NCBI GenBank assembly: GCA_944324285.1
Contig: CALUVR010000020.1
Location: forward strand, 1-41,149
DNA from: Candidatus Gastranaerophilales bacterium
GTDB lineage: Bacteria; Cyanobacteriota; Vampirovibrionia; Gastranaerophilales; Gastranaerophilaceae
DNA length: 41,149 bases
Reading direction: 5' to 3'
In this document: positions 8,760 to 15,914 of the stretch, one piece after another
How the letters are laid out: each line of letters starts with the position of its first letter
How positions within the stretch are numbered: position 1 is the first letter of the stretch
Notes under the pieces: generated by a model
What the model was told of the DNA's origin: nothing
The model's database searches: none
Seen by the model: the letters and a program-made list of their open reading frames with translations, nothing else
Position numbers and translations under genes: made by a program

Positions 8760-9200
8760 AATTATAGCATGAATTTTCTGTGTAAAGCATATAAAAAAGA
8801 GTTGAAGTGGGGGCGTTTTTTTTTATTCATCGCTCTCTCCCCTGCCCAGCCCACTGCGGGAGAGGAAAGTTTTGAGTCATTGCGTGGAGCAAAGCGACAA
8901 AGCAATCCAGCCTTTTTTTAGTGAAGGGTGAAGAGTGATGGGTGAGTGGTTCAATAATAATAAGTCCATTCACGCTTCACACATCACTTTTCGCATTTCC
9001 AAAAGCTGGATTCTTTCGAGCATTATCCTCAGAACGACGAAAACAGAAATCCAATCCCTCCGGCGCTAATGCGCCACTTCCCTTTACAAGGTAGGTTTTG
9101 TGTCTTTTCACCACCTCATAAATGGGGGATTCTTGGGGCTGTCGGTTGGGCATACCTGCCCAACAACAGTTTTTCTAAGCTTCCGGAATTACATTTCTGT
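8760..9200. repeat. intergenic mosaic of dispersed repeats
   Basis: No gene is seen in this roughly 440-base gap. It holds pieces that recur elsewhere in the window: AATCCAGCCTTTT (8904-8916), its opposite-strand partner AAAAGCTGGATT (9001-9012), and the palindromic 20-mer GTTGGGCATACCTGCCCAAC (9145-9164), which is present as its exact reverse complement at 23381-23400. The rest is GC-variable low-information sequence of the same style. Confidence 0.7.
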
Positions 9201-9201
9201 A

Positions 9202-10326
9202 TTACGGCTCATATTTTTCGTAAAATTCCGGCGGTAATTCCCTTATCGGATTATACAATTCTGCAATTTCTTCTTTCTCAAATTTAGTCCGAGCTTGCAG
9301 TAAGTCAGAAAACCCTTCTTTTTCTATTTTATATAAACAATAAGGATTACATCTGCATCCGGTATTAGTTGCAGCGATTACGCAGCCTCCTTTGCAGATT
9401 GAGCCGTATATACAGTCTTTACAATATCCGGTGAGCATAGAGCAGTCAAAATGCCTGTTATATTGAAATGCATTCGGATCGTTCCAAATATCAATCAGTG
9501 AACGCTCTCTTACATTCCCTTCAATATATCTGTCCAGCTGCTGAGATAAACATCCTCTGACCGTTCCGTCCGAGCCGATACCGAGAACCTGCATTCCCGC
9601 CTGACAGCCATACCACGGTCCCTGAATACTTCTTGCAAAATCACTCATATAACCTGTAACATCAGACCCGGTTACGTCAATTTTTCCTGCATAATTCGTT
9701 TTTAAATCAAGTATAAATTTCGCAATTTCCCAGAACTGTCCTTCAGTAATCATAGATTCTCTTGGCATTCTTCCGATAAAATCAGCATACTGTATCTGCC
9801 AGTAATATACACCCAAATCAAGCAACAAGTCCCTTATCTTTGGAAGCTGTGAATAATTCAATTTGTGTACGGTTGTAACAATAGATGGAGCAATCCCCGC
9901 TTCCTGAAGTTTTTTAATTGATTCAATTACATGTTCAAAACAGCCCTTGTGCCCTCTAATGTAGTCGTGCATATAAGCATCGGCTGCGTCGATGCTTATC
10001 CCGAATACAACAGGATTAATTGATTTTAAAACTTTTATGGTATCATCATTGATAGCAAGTGCATTTGAGATAAACGCGACCTTCATCCCGTGTGATTTTA
10101 TAGCTGCTGCAATTGCCCCGAAATCTTCCCTTAACAACGGATCTCCGCCGGATAAAAAGATAACTTCCGTCCCAAGCTGCTTTAAATCCGCTACTATATC
10201 AAGACATTCGGCTGTCGTCAGTTGATTATCTTTCTCAACAGAAATACAGTCAGAACCGCAATGAATACATTTTGCATTGCATTTCCAGGTTATCTCCCAC
10301 ACAACCTTTTTTAGTGTATATCTCAT
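9202..10326 (-). CDS. radical SAM/SPASM peptide maturase
   Basis: A 374-residue radical S-adenosylmethionine enzyme, most likely modifying the repeat peptide encoded divergently next door. The CxxxCxxC cluster motif is C16-C20-C23 (KCNAKCIHC), SAM-binding SGGDP is at 59-63, and the TIM-barrel core runs to about 225. A Cys-rich SPASM domain follows (C241, C259, C295, C302, C305, C311, C315, C324, C326, C330) and should hold two auxiliary [4Fe-4S] clusters. SPASM enzymes of this size form thioether or C-C crosslinks in RiPP precursors, or act as anaerobic sulfatase/quinoprotein maturases; no sulfatase or amine dehydrogenase is nearby. No separate N-terminal precursor-recognition (RRE) domain is visible. 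A GGGAG site precedes the ATG. The shared upstream region is only 144 bases. Confidence 0.85.
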   Translation of the reverse strand: MRYTLKKVVWEITWKCNAKCIHCGSDCISVEKDNQLTTAECLDIVADLKQLGTEVIFLSGGDPLLREDFGAIAAAIKSHGMKVAFISNALAINDDTIKVLKSINPVVFGISIDAADAYMHDYIRGHKGCFEHVIESIKKLQEAGIAPSIVTTVHKLNYSQLPKIRDLLLDLGVYYWQIQYADFIGRMPRESMITEGQFWEIAKFILDLKTNYAGKIDVTGSDVTGYMSDFARSIQGPWYGCQAGMQVLGIGSDGTVRGCLSQQLDRYIEGNVRERSLIDIWNDPNAFQYNRHFDCSMLTGYCKDCIYGSICKGGCVIAATNTGCRCNPYCLYKIEKEGFSDLLQARTKFEKEEIAELYNPIRELPPEFYEKYEP

Positions 10327-10427
10327 GATATTTATTTCTCCCTTTTAGTTAATAATAGTTTAAATCTTATGGTAATGTCTAATCTGTTAAGAAATGAAAC
10401 AAGGTTATCTGATTTTGAAAAAAGTGG

Positions 10428-10433
10428 TATAAT
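10428..10433 (+). promoter_or_regulatory. candidate -10 box for the repeat-peptide gene
   Basis: TATAAT at 10428-10433, 37 bases before the ATG, with only a poor -35 candidate (TTATCT, 10405-10410, spacing 17). A second TATAAT at 10441 lacks a well-placed -35. Confidence 0.35.
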
Positions 10434-10470
10434 CATACGTTATAATATATATAAATATAAGGAGATTTAT

Positions 10471-11118
10471 ATGGTTGATAATATTGGATCCGGTAATAAA
10501 TTTGATGCCGCATGGAAAGAAGCTAAAGCTCAATTGATTAAGGATGGAAATTCAAAGCCTTCGACACAGGATATATTGCATTATCTTATAGATAAGTGGA
10601 AGCCTCAGAATAATGATCCAAACAAAATTGTAGTCCAGGGATTTCATTTAGAACACGACAGTACTCCGCAAGTTAATACCAAATACGGAGCAAACATCGG
10701 CTGCCAGCAGGACGTTCAGGAGGCTGTTACCAAATACGGCGCAAACATTGGATGCCAACAGGATGTTCAGGAAACCGTCACTAAATACGGAGCAAACATT
10801 GGCTGCCAGCAGGATGTTCAGGAAACCGTCACTAAATACGGAGCAAACATTGGCTGCCAGCAGGACGTTCAGGAAACCGTCACTAAATACGGAGCAAATA
10901 TTGGCTGCCAGCAGGGGGCGCAAGAAACTCCGGTCATTAACACAAAATACGGGGCAAATATTGGGTGCGGAGATAGAACTTTAAAAATAAACCCTGATTC
11001 TTTAGAAGCAATATTAGATCACTTTAATAACGGTAATAATACATTAAAAAACGGTACTTCCGTTTCGTATGACCGAACCACAGGAACTCTTCATATAAAT
11101 AGAGATAACAAAGAGTAG
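10471..11118 (+). CDS. probable multi-core RiPP precursor with six TKYGANIGC repeats
   Basis: A 215-residue protein likely to be the substrate of the divergent radical SAM enzyme. The ATG at 10471 is chosen because AAGGAG lies 6 bases upstream; an upstream in-frame ATG at 10369 lacks one. Residues 1-69 form a charged, helical leader-like region (FDAAWKEAKAQLIKDG, then ILHYLIDKWKPQ). Residues 70-154 carry five 17-residue units TKYGANIGCQQDVQETV, and a sixth TKYGANIGC lies at 158-166. The only cysteines are one per unit (78, 95, 112, 129, 146, 166), each preceded by Asn at -3 (N-I-G-C). Residues 167-215 form a follower (LKINPDSLEAILDHF) with no signal peptide. Asn-x-x-Cys equals the crosslinked motif of the streptococcal NxxC radical-SAM peptides. 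No peptidase or exporter gene is adjacent. Confidence 0.75.
   Translation: MVDNIGSGNKFDAAWKEAKAQLIKDGNSKPSTQDILHYLIDKWKPQNNDPNKIVVQGFHLEHDSTPQVNTKYGANIGCQQDVQEAVTKYGANIGCQQDVQETVTKYGANIGCQQDVQETVTKYGANIGCQQDVQETVTKYGANIGCQQGAQETPVINTKYGANIGCGDRTLKINPDSLEAILDHFNNGNNTLKNGTSVSYDRTTGTLHINRDNKE
10678..10968 (+). repeat. 51-base tandem coding repeat, five units plus a sixth core
   Basis: Units start at 10678, 10729, 10780, 10831 and 10882. The fifth is diverged at its end, and after a nine-base insert a partial sixth begins at 10942. Units 3 and 4 are identical over the TKYGANIGC part; the others differ there only at third positions. Confidence 0.95.
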
Positions 11119-11390
11119 AGGTTATATCCTATCTTTACTAAACAGTAAAATAGAGGAACAGCGCTGAATTTGTCGCCGTATTTCTGCTGGAGCTGGCTTA
11201 AGGCTATGCGGGCTTGAGAAGATATACTCTCATCAAAAGAGATTTGAGGATAACCCTTTTTGTAAATTTCTGCAAGCCGTTCCCTGCATTCCTGCGTCAT
11301 TTGGCGCGTAAGCTTTTGCAGTTCCTTAACATACCATCGCATAATACCTGCGTTCACATTCATGCGGTTTGAGGTTAGCTGGTTTTTCAT
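11091..11390 (-). pseudogene. fragment of a phage head-morphogenesis-like protein
   Basis: The first 77 or so residues (MNVNAGIMRWYVKELQKL, TQECRERLAEIYKKG, SSQARIALSQLQQKYGDKF) resemble the start of phage minor-head/portal-associated proteins as I know them from gut prophages. After KFSA (about 11160) the sequence turns into hydrophobic residues with no such character and runs into the 3' end of the convergent repeat-peptide gene, so the fragment looks cut. No ribosome site precedes its ATG. It lies with two other phage-like pieces next to a tRNA gene. Family recognition is from style only. Confidence 0.4.
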
Positions 11391-11476
11391 AAAAAATACA
11401 ATTCTATAAAAGAAACGCCACAGAATGGCGTTTCAGTGATACCTTTACTCGATTTATATAAATGAGCAATGTATAT

Positions 11477-11710
11477 TTAAATCTCTATCCCGTCGGCTAT
11501 GTCAAGTGAGGCCAATGTTATTACATCGGAATCTGTTTCGTTTTCTTCTTTGATAAAATCAATGAGTTTTTGCTTCTGACTATCGCCGGGTAAATCAACA
11601 AGACACCCTAAAATGAACTCTTTATCATCCCAAATATCAGTAAGCATTTTTACAAGCTGCTTTCCTGCATCAGTTTGTGATTTTTGTTCAATTAAAGCAT
11701 CTAAATTCAT
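11477..11710 (-). CDS. small acidic hypothetical protein
   Basis: A 77-residue acidic protein (MNLDALIEQKSQTDAGKQL, KEENETDSDVITLASLD) of unknown function. The AAAGGA ribosome site sits in the last codons of the preceding gene and the spacing between the two is 2 bases, so they are probably coupled. Its acidity, and its position after a basic protein with a phage-type linker, would suit an immunity protein for a toxin domain, but nothing in the sequence proves that. Confidence 0.55.
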   Translation of the reverse strand: MNLDALIEQKSQTDAGKQLVKMLTDIWDDKEFILGCLVDLPGDSQKQKLIDFIKEENETDSDVITLASLDIADGIEI

Positions 11711-11712
11711 TT

Positions 11713-12219
11713 TTAAATTTCCTTTTTGCTTACTATACGATAGTTATTAAAGCCTTTATTTTCGATTTTATAGATATGATTTCCGATAGCTTTAGTAATA
11801 GATTTCTTTTTGCGTTGTTCCTTAGTCAGATTGGTGTTTAATTCACTCATAACCCGTGCATATTCATCCTTCGGAAGCTGAACTTCTTTACGGGTTCTTT
11901 TTCTTATTTTATCACTTCTTTGTGATTTTTCAACCTTGCCGGAACTTCCGCCCTCGCCAAACTGTCCGTTTTCTTTGCGCGGGTGTTTGCTTTCCTCCCA
12001 CTCGTCAGAGTTAAAAAAATTGGTGCTGTTTTCGCCGTCTTGGATTTGCTCCCCCGCCCCGCTATTGGCGGGAGCGGGCACAGAGTTTCGCATTTGCGAC
12101 CTTACCGCAGTATGCTCAATCTGTTCGCTATCCGGACTCGTTTCACTCCGTCCGTCCGCAAATCCGCCGAACGCGCACAAGGCGTAAGCCTTGTTAAAGC
12201 GTTCGGCAAATCCTGTCAA
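11713..12219 (-). CDS. phage-derived protein, probably 5'-truncated
   Basis: The open frame gives 168 residues from a TTG at 12219, but it stays open back through the terminator and tRNA. The upstream part is therefore probably a cut gene, and translation may begin at ATG 12093 (AAGG 6-7 bases upstream), giving 126 residues. Residues about 75-95 (EWEESKHPRKENGQFGEGG) look like the flexible linker found in phage head proteins that carry C-terminal effector domains. The basic C-terminal 70 residues (KEVQLPKDEYARVMSELN, then KSITKAIGNHIYKIENKGF) form a compact domain I cannot name. The 5' half is far richer in GC than its neighbours, which suggests transfer. Confidence 0.5.
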   Translation of the reverse strand: MTGFAERFNKAYALCAFGGFADGRSETSPDSEQIEHTAVRSQMRNSVPAPANSGAGEQIQDGENSTNFFNSDEWEESKHPRKENGQFGEGGSSGKVEKSQRSDKIRKRTRKEVQLPKDEYARVMSELNTNLTKEQRKKKSITKAIGNHIYKIENKGFNNYRIVSKKEI

Positions 12220-12226
12220 AACAAAT

Positions 12227-12262
12227 AAAACAGAGGATAGGTTAAAACCTATCCTCTGTTTT
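12227..12262 (-). terminator. intrinsic terminator after tRNA-Lys
   Basis: Perfect stem CAGAGGATAGGTT / AACCTATCCTCTG with A-run on one side and TTTT then TTTGTTTT on the other. It lies two bases beyond the tRNA 3' end on the minus strand. Confidence 0.85.
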
Positions 12263-12263
12263 A

Positions 12264-12336
12264 TGCGCTTGGCGCGATTCGAACGCGCGACCTATCCCTT
12301 AAAAGGGGAGTGCTCTACCTGCTGAGCTACAAGCGC
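12264..12336 (-). tRNA. tRNA-Lys (anticodon TTT)
   Basis: A 73-base cloverleaf on the minus strand: acceptor GCGCTTG pairs with CAAGCGC, discriminator A. D-stem GCTC/GAGC, anticodon arm CTCCC-CTTTTAA-GGGAT (first pair C-U mismatched), T-arm GCGCG-TTCGAAT-CGCGC. The 3' CCA is not encoded. Phage fragments begin just past its terminator. Confidence 0.95.
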
Positions 12337-12447
12337 ACAATTATTAACTTGTTACGGGGTCTTTTATTATTCTAACCTTGATAAACTTTCGTTTTATCTG
12401 TCGTGTGCTCCAACTTCCACACCCGACCGGCTAGTCCCAGTAAGAAC

Positions 12448-12476
12448 AATTTAACAAGAACAAAATTCATTGTCAA
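12448..12476 (-). promoter_or_regulatory. promoter for tRNA-Lys
   Basis: On the minus strand TTGACA (12476-12471), 17-base spacer, TAAATT (12453-12448). It lies about 110 bases upstream of the tRNA 5' end; the leader between them is GC-richer than its surroundings. Confidence 0.6.
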
Positions 12477-12498
12477 TAGTTTTTACTAAAAAATTTTC

Positions 12499-15400
12499 TT
12501 ATCCGATTTTTGTAAATGTCTTTTCTTCTACCGGCTTGTTATATCCCATTTTTTTCTGGTGTTTTTTGAAGAAATAATACCCGCCGCTCGCGATTGCTGC
12601 TACACCGAGAATACTGAAGGTTACAATCTTGCCGAGTTTGGATTTTGATGCAGTTTCAGCACCGCTTTCTGCCTCTATAACTATTTTTTGAGTCGCAATC
12701 CCAAATTTTTCAACAAGTCGCTTCATCGGTTTTTTGTTACGTGCTTCCATGCCTTTGTCCCGTTCAAAGATTTCGTTCATGTAGCGTTCGTTTGCTGTTT
12801 TTCCGTTATTGTAATCTGCGTTTTGATGCCAATCCATTTTATCTTGCTGTAAACCGGCGTTCTGCGCCATTTCTCTGTACGGATGAATTGTCTTATTTTT
12901 TAATTCTTCACTCAGTTGGTCGTGGATTGCCTTTTTAAAGTCCTCATCACTTGCCTGCATTGCCATCACCAGACAATCTTTAAGTTCTAATGTCGCATTC
13001 TTCCATCTTGCACCGTCTATGGCTTTAAAATCTTTACCATCAAGTTTCTCGCCTAAAATTTCTTCAAGTCTTTCTTTTCTTAGAAGATAAGGATTCTTAG
13101 TTAACAATCCGCGCATATCATTGATGAAATCAGGTGCACCTCCTGTATTAATTGAAATACAAGGAGTTGCAGAGGCAAAGGATTCTAAAGGCGTAATTCC
13201 GCAAGGTTCAAATCTTGAAGAGAATAATGTCCAGGTCGCACATCCTACAAGTCTGTTTGCAAAGAAATTGTTTACATACATTACGTTACCAACGTATTTG
13301 CCATTGTCAATTTTTGGAAGCTGAACTTCTATTAAATCTTTCACCCATTTGTAATCATCAGCAGTGGAATCCCATACACCTGCACCAAAAATGGCTTTTG
13401 TACGAAGCTTTAATTCATCAGGAATATTTTTGTCTTTCAAAAATTCAAAGTATTCCTTAATCGCACCGACAGATGTAGGATAACCTTTCTGCGGATCAGG
13501 ACGCCCCCATCCCATGAATAATTTGTCACCTTCTTTGTAGCCGGAAAGGTGACCGATTACAGTAGCACCAGTTGAAACCTGGGCATCACTACAGAATACT
13601 TTTGTTACACCCTGCTGTCCTCCGTGCTGATATGCATGGTCTATTATGTTTAAAAGCCATTTTGTATTGTTTTCTTTTGCTTTTATTACATCATCAATAT
13701 TATCTTTTACTATTTTTCCGTCTTTATCTAGCTCATATTCGTACTTGTATGTTTGGAATCCTCGTTTGAGTTTTGATAAAATATTCGGATGCCCGGATCT
13801 GTGGAACCCTGCTTTAGGATTATCCAGCTGAAGATTGGCAGGCGTGCTGCCGTTTGTAACATCATGCGTTTCTATTTCATTCAGTTTTTTGGTTAACCCG
13901 AGAGCAATATCAGGAGTATCAGGATTTTTCATCTCCTTGCCGTAATTCATGGAAACAGTACCTGCTTTGTTGTTTTTCCCGTCAATTTTAGAGGCAGCAA
14001 CCGGCGTCATTGTTATGTTATAAGTATTAAAATCATCCATAAAGTTTTTGAAGAACGGATCAAAAATTTGTTTGATAAATATCGCTTCAGGTTTTAGCGG
14101 TTTTCCGTCTTGCGGAGCGAATTTATGCCAATTTTTTTCAATATATTTTATCTCTTTTAACTGCGGATGATTTCTCAATTCTTTAACATCTTCTTCTGAT
14201 GCTACAAGTCTAAAGAATTCAAAAGGGTTATTCATCCAGCCTTGATAATCTCTCCCCGGATTATGGAAACTCCCGTGGGAAATTATACCTCCGTTGTAAT
14301 ATTCATCCCCGGCTGCAGACTTATCTATAATACTATTCATTATTAAGAATGCAGGTCGGTCATGCAGCCACCAGTTTGCAGGGTTAAAATTACCATGCTT
14401 TTCAGTATTTAACTGAGGTAAAGCTTCAACAAGGGCACGGTTACTGTCTGCATAGAAAGTGTTGGTGCTGACATGACGAATTCCGTCCTCAGTTCCCATG
14501 GTTCCATAGGCACCTGTGGTTCCGTATGCACCAGTACTATAGGCACCGCCGTATGCTCCGTATACACCGCCTCCCTGCTGGTTTACCCCGTATGCGTTTG
14601 TAAACTTTGCAAGATCTTTTGTATGAATAAAATATGCAGAGTTTCTTTCATTCACAGCAGGAGCTGCAGCAGCCTGTATTTTTTGAAGTCCGTCTTTATA
14701 TTCTTTAGTTTCTTTTAGTTCTTTTAATTTTTGTTCAATTTCTGCTTCATGTTTTTTTAATTCTGTATTTATTTTTTCTGCATATTCTTTTTCAAGTTTT
14801 TCTATTTCAGGGTTCGGCTCAAAACGAAACATGTCTTTTTTGAATTTTAGTTCATCCTCATCGTTGAGGGTTTTGAGTCTTTCTTCATATTTATTTTCTT
14901 TTTCCAGAGCTTCTTTAATCTGTTTTACAAAAGGTTCAGTTACTCTGCTTCTTGCCTGTTGTGCATACTTATTTTCAGCCTCAACAACAGGATCGCTGAT
15001 ATATGAATCCTTTGCACGGAAGAGTCTATAGGTAACTTCTTTTAATTTATCGACAGATTCATCCGAAACAGCTTTAAAAGAGCCTGAAACGCCTGTATCC
15101 TCCAGCTGAATGTATGAACATAACCCCTTAGCGTCGGGTTCAGTCTGGATAACATAGGCAAGATTTTTAACCTCTTTATTTAACCTTTTGGCAACATCCT
15201 CAAGAGATTCCATCTGACCTGCAGGATGAAAGTTTTTCTTGGAAAGCCTTGCTTTAGGCTGCCCTTTTTCATCGTATTCAAGTTCTACAACTTTCACACC
15301 GCCATCCGGGTTTGCATAAGAATGATAAGGCGAGAAATCTCTGACATCTGCACCTTCATGGATTCTCCAACTTTCAGGACCTTCTTGTGCGACAACGCCG

Positions 15401-15678
15401 AGCCCGCCTAAATTATATGAATTGATTTTATACCTTTTATTTTCGGGAGCATAAGATAAAAACTGGTTGATATTCTTGTCTCCGCCGGTAAATGTTAAAT
15501 GAATATGTGGAGTCTGCTCGGTTCTTGAAAGCCCTTTGAGATAAACAGGCGCAGTATAATTCAACGAATTAATCTGTCTTTGACTTATATAATTTGCAGG
15601 GCTGTTTGCCTGAATATTGTTGGTGTGTTCTCTCAAATTAACCGCATAAGTTTGCGGCATTACCGAAGTGATACGCAT
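12499..15678 (-). CDS. large starch/glycogen synthase-like glycosyltransferase (GT5 type) with C-terminal membrane anchor
   Basis: Predicted alpha-glucan synthase using NDP-glucose. The ATG at 15678 is chosen because AAGGGG lies 5 bases upstream; an ATG at 15699 lacks a site. The protein has 1059 residues, about twice the usual GT5 length. GGLGVVAQEGPESW (91-104) is the donor-loop/N-domain motif with K-T-G-G-L-G degenerate to N-L-G-G-L-G. SRFEPCGITPLESFASATP followed by TGGAPDFI (about 815-850) is the C-domain signature containing the conserved Glu. Insertions explain the size: a Lys/Glu coiled coil at about 229-329, and a Gly/Tyr-rich run (GAYGGAYSTGAYGTTGAYGT) near 365-390. Residues about 1018-1036 form a transmembrane helix followed by KKHQKK. 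The N-terminal 66 residues end in LTFTGG, like two other proteins here. Confidence 0.7.
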   Translation of the reverse strand: MRITSVMPQTYAVNLREHTNNIQANSPANYISQRQINSLNYTAPVYLKGLSRTEQTPHIHLTFTGGDKNINQFLSYAPENKRYKINSYNLGGLGVVAQEGPESWRIHEGADVRDFSPYHSYANPDGGVKVVELEYDEKGQPKARLSKKNFHPAGQMESLEDVAKRLNKEVKNLAYVIQTEPDAKGLCSYIQLEDTGVSGSFKAVSDESVDKLKEVTYRLFRAKDSYISDPVVEAENKYAQQARSRVTEPFVKQIKEALEKENKYEERLKTLNDEDELKFKKDMFRFEPNPEIEKLEKEYAEKINTELKKHEAEIEQKLKELKETKEYKDGLQKIQAAAAPAVNERNSAYFIHTKDLAKFTNAYGVNQQGGGVYGAYGGAYSTGAYGTTGAYGTMGTEDGIRHVSTNTFYADSNRALVEALPQLNTEKHGNFNPANWWLHDRPAFLIMNSIIDKSAAGDEYYNGGIISHGSFHNPGRDYQGWMNNPFEFFRLVASEEDVKELRNHPQLKEIKYIEKNWHKFAPQDGKPLKPEAIFIKQIFDPFFKNFMDDFNTYNITMTPVAASKIDGKNNKAGTVSMNYGKEMKNPDTPDIALGLTKKLNEIETHDVTNGSTPANLQLDNPKAGFHRSGHPNILSKLKRGFQTYKYEYELDKDGKIVKDNIDDVIKAKENNTKWLLNIIDHAYQHGGQQGVTKVFCSDAQVSTGATVIGHLSGYKEGDKLFMGWGRPDPQKGYPTSVGAIKEYFEFLKDKNIPDELKLRTKAIFGAGVWDSTADDYKWVKDLIEVQLPKIDNGKYVGNVMYVNNFFANRLVGCATWTLFSSRFEPCGITPLESFASATPCISINTGGAPDFINDMRGLLTKNPYLLRKERLEEILGEKLDGKDFKAIDGARWKNATLELKDCLVMAMQASDEDFKKAIHDQLSEELKNKTIHPYREMAQNAGLQQDKMDWHQNADYNNGKTANERYMNEIFERDKGMEARNKKPMKRLVEKFGIATQKIVIEAESGAETASKSKLGKIVTFSILGVAAIASGGYYFFKKHQKKMGYNKPVEEKTFTKIG

Positions 15679-15849
15679 CTTTACCCCTTTTCTTTTCACA
15701 TGCTGCAGAAAATATTATCTTCTGCCTTTATAGTAAAATGCTGACAAATTTTTTTTCAACACTAAGCACTCGAAATATTAAGAAACATTAAGTAAATTTT
15801 TTTCAATATTAAGAGTTTTTTAAATACGTTTAAAGTAAAATTAAATATG

Positions 15850-15914
15850 CTAAAGCTGTAAAGTTTCGAAGCAGAAGCCTATGGCGGCAGACACAGTGAA
15901 AATTAAGGATATTT
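15850..15914 (+). promoter_or_regulatory. 5' leader element resembling the leader at 6001
   Basis: It shares the CTAAAGCTG-Y-AAA head and GCAGACAYAG tail with the leader of the HTH gene at 6066, at exactly the same distance from the ATG (65 bases from first base to the base before ATG). It contains hairpins GCC-TAT-GGC and TTCGAA. No purine, preQ1 or other riboswitch consensus is evident. Confidence 0.35.

Noticed and set aside
9069-9287. 72-residue plus-strand open frame
   Set aside because: It lies in dispersed repeat sequence and runs antisense into the radical SAM gene end; no ribosome site.
10678-10968. CRISPR-like appearance of regularly spaced repeats
   Set aside because: The repeats are contiguous coding units without unique spacers, and no cas genes are present.
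10648-10984. Other-frame and antisense open frames across the tandem repeat (91-residue minus frame, 78-residue plus frame)
   Set aside because: Both are periodic only because the 51-base unit is a multiple of three. Neither has a ribosome site, while the main frame has AAGGAG, silent-site drift and a matching maturase.
15700-15914. Purine or preQ1 riboswitch before the nucleoside transporter
   Set aside because: No three-way junction core (TATA...CNNTGG) or preQ1 consensus could be found.
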